Source: Fremontodendron californicum (taxonomy: Eukaryota; Streptophyta; Magnoliopsida; Malvales; Malvaceae). Taken from it: a stretch of DNA of 64,000 bases. The DNA lies in the NCBI GenBank assembly GCA_030761205.1, contig JAULJL010000015.1, positions 15,319,501 to 15,383,500 of the forward strand, given 5' to 3'. The notes under the pieces were generated by a model that did not search any database, was not told the DNA's origin, and saw only the letters and a list, made by a program, of their open reading frames with translations. Positions 12,681-21,764 of the stretch are shown here, piece after piece (position 1 is the first letter of the stretch; every line of letters begins with the position of its first letter). A program made the position numbers and the translations under genes.

Positions 12681-13173
12681 AAAGATATTTTTTCTAGGTT
12701 GTTAGACCTATAAAAAGAGACCAAAACTCTTATACCGGTTGTTAGCTTAAAGTGATGATGAAATCAAGAGAGGATAAATTGATTTTTTTGAAAATTTTAA
12801 GGGAAATTGCGATCCAAGTGAAAGATATTTAGAAATTAAGTATTTGATGAAATATATAAACAATTTATGCAAGTATATGGAAAACAAATAAGGTAAAATA
12901 GTAGGGAATGGAAAGAAAATAAAATGATACATAGAGGTTGGCCTTTCCTCTAGGTGCCTACAGCCTCTCTTCCTGGCTCCCTTACCAAGGTGCTCAAATC
13001 CACTAGTATGAGAAACCGTACAAACTACTTTTTACGAACAATATATAAACTTTACAATCCTATCTTTTCAAGGCTTAGATAGCAACCTTCTATCCCTTAA
13101 GGATTCTACCCAATCCTAAAGAAAAAGTCTCTCAATACTCATAACTCTCTTTCGAAAAAAAAGGTTTCTCGTA
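12681..13173. other. Probable retroelement-derived noncoding sequence
   Basis: Lies 5' of the copia gag remnant in that element's orientation and may be leader or LTR sequence. A GC-richer part (12930-13130) resembles noncoding parts of plant retroelements, but no termini were found. Confidence 0.3.
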
Positions 13174-13182
13174 AACTAATAT

Positions 13183-13385
13183 GGGTTTGTATTTGATGCA
13201 CTGTAGGTGTATAGGTCTATACACTGACAGTGAATCCTACACTAACACCTCATTAAAAAACTAACCACTAGCCCTAATCCTAACTCCTAACCCCTAACCA
13301 CTAACCTCTAACCCGACAGATGACATCATAGGATACACTGTCAGTGTATAGACCTATACACTGACAGTGCATCAAATATAAATCC
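13183..13385. mobile_element. MULE-type MITE with perfect 9-bp TSD
   Basis: The element is flanked by the direct repeat AACTAATAT at 13174-13182 and 13386-13394. Its ends are inverted: GGGTTTGTATTTGATGCACT on the left and GGATTTATATTTGATGCACT read from the right. The inverted similarity continues through TGTATAGGTCTATACACTGA for more than 50 bp. A 9-bp TSD and long TIRs are the signature of Mutator-like elements. The centre (13260-13316) is a degenerate CCCTAA-type array. Length is 203 bp with no ORF. Confidence 0.85.
13260..13316. repeat. Telomere-like CCTAACC array inside the MITE
   Basis: Units such as CCCTAAT, CCTAACT, CCTAACC and CCACTAACCTCTAACCC follow each other. They are variants of the plant telomere word CCCTAAA but not exact copies. 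The array forms the loop between the long inverted arms of the MITE. Confidence 0.5.
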
Positions 13386-13494
13386 AACTAATATAACCTC
13401 ACTAAGGTTTGATGTTTACTTGTTAGGTACAAAGAGAAACAAATGAATATGAAATGAAGTTTCATTTTTAAAATAAAATAAAATTTTTATTATA

Positions 13495-13931
13495 ATTTTC
13501 GACGAAATAATGCCTCTAAATTTCATCGAAAAAATTTAAAATAATACTAATTTTATTTAATTTGAAGACATTACAGACGAAATTTTTCGTTAGGAATATA
13601 TCTAACAGAATTTTAGTGAAAATGTTGACATTTAAATGGAATTTCGTAAAAAACATTTAGCATTTTCAACAACAATAATTTGTCGGAATTAAAAAATTAA
13701 ATAAAAATTAACAAATTCTTAAATCTGAAATTTATTATTTTCTACAGAATTTGTTACTATTTTCGACAAAAAATCCATTGAAAATACTATTAAATCTTCA
13801 ACGAAATGTTTTACTGATGGAATAGTATTACTGTCCTCAAATTGACTGACCAAAATTCTATTGAAAAAAATCTTTTATGGCAGAATTTAAGGTACTTTTG
13901 ATAGAAAAAAAAATCCTATTTTCTTGTAGTA
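13495..13931. mobile_element. CACTA (En/Spm)-type terminal fragment
   Basis: Repeated subterminal words of the type CGACGAAAT, GACGAAATTTTTCGT and TCGACAAA fill the stretch. It ends in TTTTCTTGTAGTA, which is close to the inverse of a CACTACAAGAAAA terminus. A matching left end was not located, so this may be a truncated copy or a fragment. It abuts the kinase pseudogene and probably removed that gene's 5' end. Confidence 0.45.
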
Positions 13932-14597
13932 ACTCTGGACAAAGATTATTATGGAATTGTTCAATAGTGAAACCATCAAACTTGGTTTCAAATTATCGAG
14001 TTTCTGCTGTAAAATCTTGTCCCTACCAAGATTCTTGTTCACTAAAAAATAAACTACAAATCCTTAAACTATTTGGTGATTGTGGTAAAACTGTTCACTG
14101 CTATGGTGAAATGTTGAGCATTGAACAAGGGGCGGTGGTTTACAACTTGTTTCTTGAATATGTTCTTGGTGGTAGTCTTTTGGACTTGATGATTAAGAAA
14201 TATGGGGGCAAGATACCTGAATGTTATGCCAAGTGCTACGCGAGAATGTTGCTTGAAGGGATCCGAAATATTCATCAGAGAAGCTATGTTCATTGTGATC
14301 TCAAGCCCGCAAATATCCTTTTTTATCCTTCTGGGGTCATCGCTATGGTTTCCATTAGCAGCCTAAAGATTGTTGATTTTGGTCTGGCTAGGCAACCTTG
14401 AGAAGCAGATGTGCAAAATTTTCTAGGTATAGCAATTTACATGCCACTAGAATCTGTTAGCATTGGGAAAATCAATGATGCGTTAGACATATATATGGTC
14501 CTTAGGGTGCATTGTTCTTGAGACGATCACTGGAAAACTATCGTGGTAATATCCGAACATGAGGGATTTGGCGATCAAGATTGTATTTTCGAGATAT

Positions 14598-14932
14598 TGA
14601 TGCAGCCTCAACAACACTCAACCTGCAATAGGAAAGTTCAAGAAGAAATTACAGAATTCTGGAAAAGAACAGAGAAGATAAGAAAAAGGAAGAAGGAGAA
14701 AGAGAAAGAGAATATTGTAGAGAGAATATAGGAGATAATAACAGTATTTCTCATTGATTTCCTCAGCAAGGGTTCTGACATTTATAACTGAAGCTGACTC
14801 AGCTTACTTTGTTACTAACAACTAACAAACGTCTTAAACATATTATTTAACACAACTAATTTAAGTAACATTTAAATATTTAATAATACTGGGTTGAATA
14901 CTAGACTATTGGACTGGACTTGGCTTGTAACA
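14598..14932 (-). repeat. 3' LTR of the gene-fragment element
   Basis: 335 bp, aligned along its whole length to 17609-17932. Differences are a handful of substitutions and short purine-tract indels around 14660-14740. The TG...CA ends and the adjoining TSD support the limits. Confidence 0.9.
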
Positions 14933-15039
14933 ATTGCCTCCTCTCGAAAACATCCTTGTAATCAAGGATGAAAAGTTGAAAATTTTGTTTGCAATTTATT
15001 CAAAGACGTAGCATCTTTAAGAAAACCATTGCTCCATTG

Positions 15040-15530
15040 CACCAGAAATTCTGTAACTAGTCCGTCTTTCCTCTTGTGCATCCTTCTATCCTTATGGCCA
15101 TAGGTTCCCTGGTTAAAACCCATCTCAAGATACTTATAGAACTCAAGCAGATATTTCGCAAACTGGGGTTCTTGGTATAAGCAAGTGCACCAATTGCAAG
15201 CATTGCTTCTTCAAGCACAATTGAGTTGCAGCCACCAAACACCTTAAGGAATAAAATCATGATCCAATCTACAGCTTGACGTATGATGGGTTTGGTTTCA
15301 TTTGTATTGCTGAGTTTGGAGTCACCTCCATATATAAGAGTAAGCAGAAAATTTGGACCTGCCTGTACTAGTAGGGAGAGTTTCGGACCTTCAAGAATAG
15401 AGCCAATTGCATAAGTAGCTGCCTTACAAGAGGCACTATAGCATTACCAACAGTTGTGGCAAGAAAATCTAGACATGTCCCACCAGGCATGGATATGTTC
15501 CAAACAGTATCATCCTTGTTTAGCACTTCA
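15040..15530 (-). pseudogene. Captured importin subunit beta-1 fragment
   Basis: On the minus strand the segment gives EVLNKDDTVWNISMPGG followed by LDFLATTVGNAIVPL, then after a break LFLKVFGGCNSIVLEEAML and AIGALAY, then in another frame KYLLEFYKYLEMGFNQGTYG. These are HEAT-repeat segments of plant importin beta (nuclear import receptor). Several frameshifts and stops interrupt it. No intron-like sequence separates the segments. It follows directly on the nucleolin fragment. Confidence 0.7.
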
Positions 15531-16150
15531 GCATCAGTGGAAAAACATACATCGACAACCTCACCAACATCTTTAAAGAATTTCGTTACACTAACTTGTT
15601 CAATTTGATAAGATAAGTTTCCAACAAATAGTGTCTTTGATCCGGTAGATTGAGCTTGAGGAGTTGCAGGAGTTTGGGGGTTTTCTTCCCAGACTTCAAA
15701 TTTTGCTGCTTGGCAATTTCCTGTGGTGTTGTAGAAGCCACCATTTCTACATCTGTTTCTTTTTTCTTTGGATTTTTTTCTTCATCCTCATCCTCATCCA
15801 ATGATTCTTCAGTTGGCAGAGTAGCCTTTTGATGAGGTTCATCCTCTTCATCCGAAGCGCTATCACTTTCTGAACTATCACTCAACTCATTTTTAGGAAC
15901 AACAGTAGCTCCTTTCTTAGAAAGAGGCTTTGATTTTTCTTCATCTTCATCTGAGCTACTATCTTCATCTGGAGAATTTGAACTACGAGAGGAGTTTCCT
16001 TTCTTAATAGGTGCAAAGCCATTTTTAACAGCTACTGCTACCTTTGTTTTTGCAGCAGGCTTATCATCCTCATCAGAAGAAAAATCTGAACTGCTATTAG
16101 CTTTCACTGTCTTGGTAGCTGGAATAGAGCCATTTTTAGCAACTACTAGT
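15530..16150 (-). pseudogene. Captured nucleolin-like fragment
   Basis: The longest frame (within 15586-16251) carries the alternating acidic-serine and basic blocks typical of plant nucleolin N-termini: KKLVVAKNGSIPATK, FSSDEDDKPAAKTKVAV, SDSSESDSASDEEDE and NPKKKETDVEMV. In a shifted frame it then shows the start of the first RRM, LFVGNLSYQIEQ...FFKDVGEVVDV. The source protein acts in the nucleolus in rRNA processing. Here it is a truncated, frameshifted copy inside the LTR element, joined on both sides to other genes. Confidence 0.75.
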
Positions 16151-16571
16151 TTTTTTATCCTGAGTAGGAGCTTTTTCATCAATGGAAAACCCCTTTTCTG
16201 GTTGGGGTGAAGCAAACTTCTCAACATCAACAACCAGCATATTGGGCTCAATGAGTGTGCTCAAATGCAATCGAAAGAAGCTTATCAAGCCATCCGGCAA
16301 TCCCTGGAAGTTCAGTAATTCCCAATCCATGTGTAAAGATGGGTTTCACAGCCAACTGGAAATATGAAGGCTCAGCAGAGCATACTCGTAGACGGCCAAA
16401 GAAAGACCATTGCCAGAGAAACTTCATCCCAATCAAAACCTTTCCTTCAACACACATATCTGTTATATGCAACTTCGTCCACATTCCAAATCCCAACCTT
16501 TTCCTTAGTTTCACAAGTATTGCACTCATGTCATCTGTTGTGAGAAAATTCATTCCCAACTCTAGGACCAA
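16130..16571 (-). pseudogene. Captured SMP/C2-domain (NTMC2-type) protein fragment
   Basis: Minus-strand frames show LELGMNFLTTDDMSAILVKL, RKRLGFGMWTKLHITDM, VEGKVLIGMKFL, GRLRVCSAEPSYFQLAVKPI, FTHGLGITELPGIAGWLDKL and, after a one-frame shift near 16250, IEPNMLVVDVEKFASPQPEK. This is the lipid-binding SMP domain of plant NTMC2 type 6 synaptotagmin-like proteins, which act at ER membrane contacts. The C2 domains are absent. The stretch is continuous without introns, as expected if a spliced message was captured. Confidence 0.75.
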
Positions 16572-16589
16572 ATGATCATCATCAAGGCA

Positions 16590-16898
16590 TTAGCGAAGAA
16601 CCATTATTTTTGTGACCAAAGGTGGATTCTTGCCCAAATATAAATGCTGAACCGCAGCTTCCTTTGCTCGAGCACTGTTGAAGACTTCTTTGACTATAGG
16701 AAGATTTGGACGCAAGCCCTGTCTCACTCTCAAAGCAGCTTGCAGTGGAGTCATAGTATTATATGGAACATTGGCAGTCACTAGCTCCCACAGTAAAATA
16801 GCAAAATTGGATACATCTGCCTTCTGATCATATGCTTGATGGTTTATAACCTCATGTTCCATCCATCTAGCTGTCCCAATCTCAGTTGAAAAAACCAT
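16590..16898 (-). pseudogene. Captured Raf-like (STY-type) kinase fragment
   Basis: About 70 residues match the activation segment and C-lobe of plant Raf-like MAPKKKs: FSTEIGTARWMEHEVINHQ, YDQKADVSNFAILLWELVT, NVPYNTMTPLQAALRVRQGL and RPNLP. The normal MAPE motif reads MEHE here. The residues after RPNLP do not match a kinase. It is unrelated to the MAPKKK pseudogene that the element inserted into. Confidence 0.75.
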
Positions 16899-16960
16899 TA
16901 CTCTTTCCCATTACCAAAAGCCTAAATCCGTAGGGATCATGCACCTCAACAAGCTTATTC

Positions 16961-17581
16961 TCATTTATAGACACCATTGAAAAAAATACATTCAAGCTTC
17001 TCACTAGCATCAACAATTCTTAAAAAGAAAGGCATATCCAAGTTTTCTTTGTGTTCCGTTCCAACAAACCAAAGCCTATACCTAGTAACAAAAGGTTGAA
17101 CATTTTTAAACAGTAAAAAACCACCAGTTGAGTATCCAGCAAGTCCGCTAACTATTTCACTAGGTAAGTCATCAGGCTTAGAGTCATTAAACTCTTCATT
17201 TACTAGCATATCAGAGATAAGATTGTTTTGAAGTGGATTCAAAGGAAGAGAAGGGTTTTCTGTGATAAGTTTGGGGAGAGTTGATGAATCCGACAAGGGA
17301 TATGAATTTGCAGTGGATACCATGGATTGTTCAGTTTGAGACTTTACCTTCATTTTCACAAAATAATCACTGACCTGTTTACCAGCGTTTATATAGTCCA
17401 TTCTTGCAAGCATTTCATCAAACATCTTGGTCATAAAGTTGATACGAAAGCTTTCTAGCTCAGAGCGTATTTCAGTTCGCAACTGCTCCATCGTGCTCTC
17501 GAGTTTGTTTTCGAACCTTGCAAGATTTTTTCGTAGCTAACCAACATCCTTTTCCAATTGTGTAAGTCCATTGTCCGCCAT
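16961..17581 (-). pseudogene. gag-like ORF, 5' part of the LTR element
   Basis: It starts at an ATG 13 bases downstream of the primer-binding site (MADNGLTQLEKDVG), meets a stop at about 17539 and continues in frame as a coiled-coil-like region (MEQLRTEIRSELESFRINFM). This is the usual start of Ty3/gypsy gag. The C-terminal part (GFLLFKNVQPFVTRYRLWFV and onward) is not recognised and could be another captured fragment. Confidence 0.5.
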
Positions 17582-17593
17582 TGCCAGAATCGA

Positions 17594-17607
17594 TGGCTCT
17601 GATACCA
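17594..17607 (-). promoter_or_regulatory. Primer-binding site (initiator Met tRNA)
   Basis: TGGTATCAGAGCCA on the minus strand, one base inside the 5' LTR. It is complementary to the 3' end of initiator methionine tRNA and sets the orientation of the element. Confidence 0.85.
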
Positions 17608-17608
17608 A

Positions 17609-17932
17609 TGATGCAGCCTCAACAACACTCAACCTGCAACAGGAAAGTTCAAGAAGAAATTCCAGAATTCTGGAAAGAACATAGAAGATAAGAAATAGGA
17701 AGAAGGAGAGAGAGAAGAAGAGAGCATATAGGAGATAATAACAGTATTTCTCATTGATTTCCTCAGCAAGGGTTCTGACATTTATAACTGAAGCTGACTC
17801 AGCTCACTTTGTTACTAACAACTAACAAACGTCTTAAACATATTACTTTACACAACTAATTTAAGTAACATTTAAATACTTAATAATACTGGGCTGAATA
17901 CTAGACTACTGGACTGGACTTGGCTTGTAACA
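17609..17932 (-). repeat. 5' LTR of the gene-fragment element
   Basis: 324 bp, the partner of 14598-14932. It lies next to the primer-binding site and is followed by the TSD GATAT. Confidence 0.9.
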
Positions 17933-18544
17933 GATATTCGCCAAAAATACCCGAAGCCATGTCAAGCACTGGAAAAGATTTCTTGATCAAATTAATGTTT
18001 TGCAAGGGATCCTAGTCAAAGGTGGACTGCTAAAATATTGTTAATAAGCCATCATTTTCTCCTTCGAAACTACACTTTGTTGCCATCTCCAACAAAATCT
18101 CTTCACCATGATCAAGATGGCTGTTGTCTTTCTTCTATGGAACAACTTAGGCATTGTGCGTAGAAATTTTTGATAATTAAATTTTTTATCATCCAAAAAT
18201 AATAGCTTGGAGGGTACCTTCATCCAGTGTTGAATGATGCTTTGGCTGCTTGTCAAAATGATCTGGTTGTCCTGTTTGCTTTGATGTTTGGAGTTGTAAA
18301 CGCATGTTGTTTATGTTTGCTTTGATGTGTGTTTTGATGCTCTGTTCTGATGCTTTGTTTTGTTTTGATGTTTCTGGCCTTGGCGGTATCTTTGTTTATT
18401 TGTGTTGGGATCTATAAATCAGTGTATTGTTGTTGGCCGTTTGGCCATCTTCTTAATGGAATATGTATCTTGATTGAGCAAAAAAAAATTTCCTCATATT
18501 GCAGGCTTTCCATATGTTGTATAGGTTGCTGCTCAAGCAACTTT

Positions 18545-18850
18545 CAATAAGATTGCAGCTTGGGACTTGACTTTGTAATGCTCCACGATCTAGCAATATT
18601 CAGTATGCCAATTACCAGGTCTTTTGGAAATAAAAAGCTTATCCAGGATTCTGCGATCTCCATAGCTCTCAGGAGAAGGTGCAAGAGAGAAAGAGATGCT
18701 CTTTGGTTTCTTCCTCAGCTTCACTGAGAAAACAAGTGACCTTAGCTAGACTTACTCCCCAGCTCTTGATGCAAGGACTACCAACCGAACAATGAATCTG
18801 TTTTTTGTCTCTAAGCCATTGCCATGTGTGTTAGATAAGTTGAATTTAGA
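18545..18850 (-). pseudogene. Remnant of a LINE-type zinc-binding (zf-RVT) region
   Basis: On the minus strand one frame reads WQWLRDKKQIHCSVGSPCIK, SWGVSLAKVTCFLSEAEEET and KEHLFLSCTFS...LW. The C-x-S/G-E-A-E-E-T-x-x-H-L-F-x-x-C pattern is that of the zinc-binding domain following reverse transcriptase in plant LINEs. No polymerase is adjacent, and frames break on both sides. Confidence 0.45.
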
Positions 18851-19049
18851 GGCCTACTGCCAGTAAACACACACCCTCATCTAAAGATAAAGAGGTTGAA
18901 TCAGACTGAGTTATCTGCCTACTAATTAGTTATTACTCCATTACTGCTCAAATCAACTTTTCATTTTGCTATAATATTTGTATTTTTTTACTCAACGAGT
19001 TTACATGAAAGTTGGTTATAGACGGATCTTTGCAATGCCCTGATGAAGA

Positions 19050-19131
19050 TTTAGGCTATATTACGGGGTTGGCCTGACTGAATAGCCATTCAGTGCCCAC
19101 TGAATGGCTATTTAGCCGAACCCGTAATACA
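19050..19131. repeat. Inverted repeat hairpin
   Basis: ATTACGGGGTTGGCCTGACT...GAATAGCCATTCAGTG is followed after a 3-base loop by ACTGAATGGCTATTTAGCCG...AACCCGTAAT. The two arms are imperfect reverse complements of about 35 bases. It may be a small MITE or the edge of a larger element. Confidence 0.55.
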
Positions 19132-19941
19132 TTTTTTTTTTCAGGTCGAAATTATCCTCCTTCACTCAATTTCTTTCACTGCATTATCTCTTCATCCATA
19201 TACTTGGTAAATCACTTCCACTTATCTTTTTCATTTTCATCTCTTTTCATCTTCTTCATTTCATTTCACTTTCACTCATTTTCTACATCTCCAATGCCTA
19301 GTTGGATTCCTTAATTGGGTTCAAATCTTTTCTCATCTCCATTAACGCCAATCATTTCTTCCTTCTCAACCTTTAACCTGAGCTCTCTTTGAAGGTTCTG
19401 AAGCTCGATTTCTTCGACAATAATTATAACTTTTCCATTCTTTTCACATTTCTATTGTGGTTGTCATTTTTTTTATGTGAAATATACCCAATAGGTATAT
19501 GTAGTTTTTGTATAGGGTTTAGTTTTGCATTTACAAATAGGCATTTAGGTAGAAAGTAATTATTTGAAAAAGATTTGTATAAATTTTTTGTGAAATCATA
19601 TTAAACACAATATTAATTTGGTAGAAAATTTTAGGGATTCACATTCCTTTAAACAACTAGTATTCATGACTACAAGGGAGAAATGAGGGAATGATTTGGA
19701 GTTATTGTAAAGAACATTGTTGGAGGGGTTTGGTAATGGGAATGGGAAAAGAAGTGCAAATGTCTTAGGGGATTAATGGTACTTTGGAGGGATCTAAGCT
19801 ATGGCCCTTCCTCTTGCATCTTGTGGCCTTAATGGATATTATGAGAGGCTAACATTTCTGCAGGAGTGTTGAATGATTTTAAGGAGCCTTGTTAATATTA
19901 TCTTCTTCTTTTTTTAATTTAATATTATCTTTATAAGTGTT
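19132..19941. other. Pyrimidine-rich and AT-rich DNA, no gene recognised
   Basis: A TC-rich plus strand at 19140-19420 gives low-complexity open frames only. The rest is AT-rich flank of the LOG-carrying retrotransposon. Confidence 0.4.
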
Positions 19942-19946
19942 GTATA

Positions 19947-21323
19947 TGATAACTCGTATAATTATATAGTTTTTAGTTATGTTTTATTATTGTTTTGTGT
20001 CAAATACGAGTTATTATTGCTTAGTCTACTTGTGTTTATGATCTTTTATATTTTTTATGTAATTTGGTGTTTTTCACGAGTTTCTTTGAGTGATTTCAGA
20101 TTACTAGGTTAAATCAAGAATTAAGGGCAAATCCAATTCAGTTCCAGTTTCGACACCTTTTTCCATATCAGCTATATCTGGAGTTTCACTGAAGCATTAA
20201 GGCTGAAATTTTTACAGTGCATAGTTAAGAGGCATATCTATCTTTTTCATGTTTTACACTTCTTGAAACGGAGTCGTTTTCCCTAGCGAAATCGACCATC
20301 AAGTTGGCTGATGTGCAATGACGTCTGTGCTGACCTGTTTTGGTATTTTGACCATATCTTCCGATCCACATGAGCAAATGATCTGATTCTAACGGCTATG
20401 GATCCGTAACTGATAGGGGTATATTTTTCTAGAAGACCATTTGATCAGATCGAGCCTCCAACATTGACAAAATCGACCATCAAGCTGGCTGATCAGAATT
20501 GTCATACAATATGACGAAAATTGTTAGAAAAATGCACCCACCTATTATACCTACCTTTGAAATTTATAAAGCTTGTCTCTTGTCATTTAGCTCTCCAAAA
20601 TGTGTATAAATAGAGGGCCTTGGATGATTGTAAGAGTATCATTATAGATTGGTAGGATATTAGCCATTGTAATAAAATTCTCTAAGTTTTCTTTTTCTTT
20701 CCTTTCTCTAGTTTTCTTTTTCTTTATTTACTTATGATTCTTACATTTTTTTTCATTTTATTCATATCTAGTATGTGTTGCTAATCATATTGTTGAGGTG
20801 ATGAGGTGAAGCTCTTGGTAAATGCTAAGGTTAGTCTCTTAAACATGAGCTAAAATGAATCATCATTTATAAACACTAGTATAGATAATATTTTCTTTTG
20901 GTTTAAAATCATACTTGCAAAGTAGGGATCTTGATTCATTATTGACAATGAAAATGGCACAATAAATGCTTGGTTTCATAACCTTGATTTGTTGTAGACA
21001 TATACCTTGGCATAAGGAATGCTTGGACTCTTTTTGTGAGTTTTGAGGACACCAAATGAACATAATATCATATGCTATGGACGTTGGACAATTTGGACTG
21101 AATTGCTAAACCTTCCGATTGGAATCTCCCTTATGTGTGAATTTCAATTGTGTAATAAAACAAGATTAATCTTAGCATAACACCAAGAGTGGATTCTCTA
21201 ACCTCAACATCTTTTCTTATTGTTTTTATATCTTGTTTAATTTCTTTTATTTTATTTTGTTTATTTTGTTCTCTAATATATTGTTTATCTTGTTTTGTTG
21301 TTGATTCCCTAATATCTTGTTTA
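19947..21323 (+). repeat. 5' LTR, 3'-truncated
   Basis: It matches 25257-26625 almost perfectly; by eye there are a few substitutions, one T-run difference and a 9-base difference near 21260. It lacks the last 135 bases of the LTR, which include the end of U5. Confidence 0.9.
20605..20612 (+). promoter_or_regulatory. Likely LTR TATA box
   Basis: TATAAATA followed by GAGGG, inside the LTR about 660 bases from its start. The same box is at 25915-25922 in the 3' LTR. This is the likely promoter for element transcription. Inferred from sequence alone. Confidence 0.55.
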
Positions 21324-21608
21324 AAAGCCTTTCATGACAAGTTAATTTCAAGAAAAATATTTGATGTTGGGCAAAAAGTTCTACTTTATAATTCTAGACT
21401 TCACATATTTCCTGGTAAGTTGAGATCAAGATGGATTGGCCCATTTGTGGTTAAGCATGTGTATCATTATGGAGCAGTTGACATTGAGAATCCTCAAAAT
21501 GGTAACATATTCAAGGTAAATGGACAAAGACTCAAACTCTTTTTGGAAAATCATGTTACTCAAGAAGATGTTGTTTTTCTTTCTGATCCTTGTTTTGAAA
21601 ATAACTAG
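21324..21608 (+). pseudogene. Integrase C-terminal fragment of the retrotransposon
   Basis: The frame after the junction reads KAFHDKLISRKIFDVGQKVL, LYNSRLHIFPGKLRSRWIGP, FVVKHVYHYGAVDIENP and FKVNGQRLKLF and stops at 21608. This is the tail of Ty3/gypsy integrase in the Athila/Tat branch. The catalytic core is missing. The open frame starts upstream in LTR sequence only because of the deletion. Confidence 0.8.
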
Positions 21609-21744
21609 ATGTAAATATAATTTTTTTTTAACCCCGGTTAAATGGCGGATAACGGTACTCCGTGATTATTTAAGTCGGTCCCATCAGCTACCCACAAAAC
21701 TGATATTGTATATAAATTTCTCTTTCAATTTCTCTTTCATTTTA

Positions 21745-21764
21745 TATATATATTTTTTTTCAGG
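21745..21764 (+). promoter_or_regulatory. Candidate 3' splice site before the Cys-rich ORF
   Basis: A run TATATATTTTTTTTCAGG ends in CAG one base before the ATG at 21765. Pyrimidine tract plus CAG is a strong plant acceptor context, and its position suggests a spliced subgenomic message. No donor can be checked because the leader is deleted. Confidence 0.45.

Larger units (their letters stand above)
14598..17932 (-). mobile_element. Non-autonomous LTR retrotransposon carrying host gene fragments
   Basis: Two LTRs (14598-14932 and 17609-17932) bound the element. They begin TGTTACAAGCC and end GCTGCATCA on the minus strand, and the flanks carry the 5-bp TSD GATAT (14593-14597 and 17933-17937). 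A primer-binding site TGGTATCAGAGCCA on the minus strand (17607-17594) sits one base inside the right LTR, so that is the 5' LTR. A purine-rich GAGAGGAGGCAAT precedes the other LTR. The 2.7-kb interior has a short gag-like ORF but no reverse transcriptase or integrase. Instead it has pieces of at least four unrelated host genes, all in the sense orientation of the element. Confidence 0.9.
13932..18060 (+). pseudogene. MAPKKK-type protein kinase pseudogene split by an LTR element
   Basis: Kinase sequence runs 13932-14597 and resumes at 17938 after the insertion. The first part shows a partial N-lobe (AVKSCPYQDSCSLKNKL), a hinge-like FLEYVLGGSL, the catalytic loop VHCDLKPANIL and the activation-loop start LKIVDFGLA. 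A stop follows at 14399-14401. The subdomain IX text (WSLGCIVLE) appears only after a frameshift near 14500. The second part gives TGKDFLIKLMFCK and a decayed C-lobe end. The best family match is the single-exon plant MEKK-like MAPKKKs. The glycine-rich loop is missing, apparently lost at the CACTA junction. The gene is dead. Confidence 0.8.

Noticed and set aside
13877..14401. A 174-aa kinase ORF that might be a functional short kinase
   Set aside because: It lacks the glycine-rich loop and the region after DFGLA, and the rest of the catalytic domain continues in other frames and beyond an LTR insertion. It is a pseudogene.
15586..16251. A 221-aa acidic ORF as an independent gene
   Set aside because: It is a nucleolin fragment fused to out-of-frame neighbours inside the LTR element, with no start of its own.
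18190..18490. Possible 5'-truncated LINE tail ending in an A run at about 18480
   Set aside because: The T/G-rich text and A run are suggestive, but no TSD or protein match supports it.
20863..21063. Identical small ORFs on the minus strand at 20863 and 26174
   Set aside because: They are shadows within the two LTR copies with no family resemblance.
21189..21608. A 139-aa ORF starting in LTR sequence
   Set aside because: The N-terminal 45 residues are LTR sequence joined by deletion to the integrase tail. It is a chimera, not a gene.
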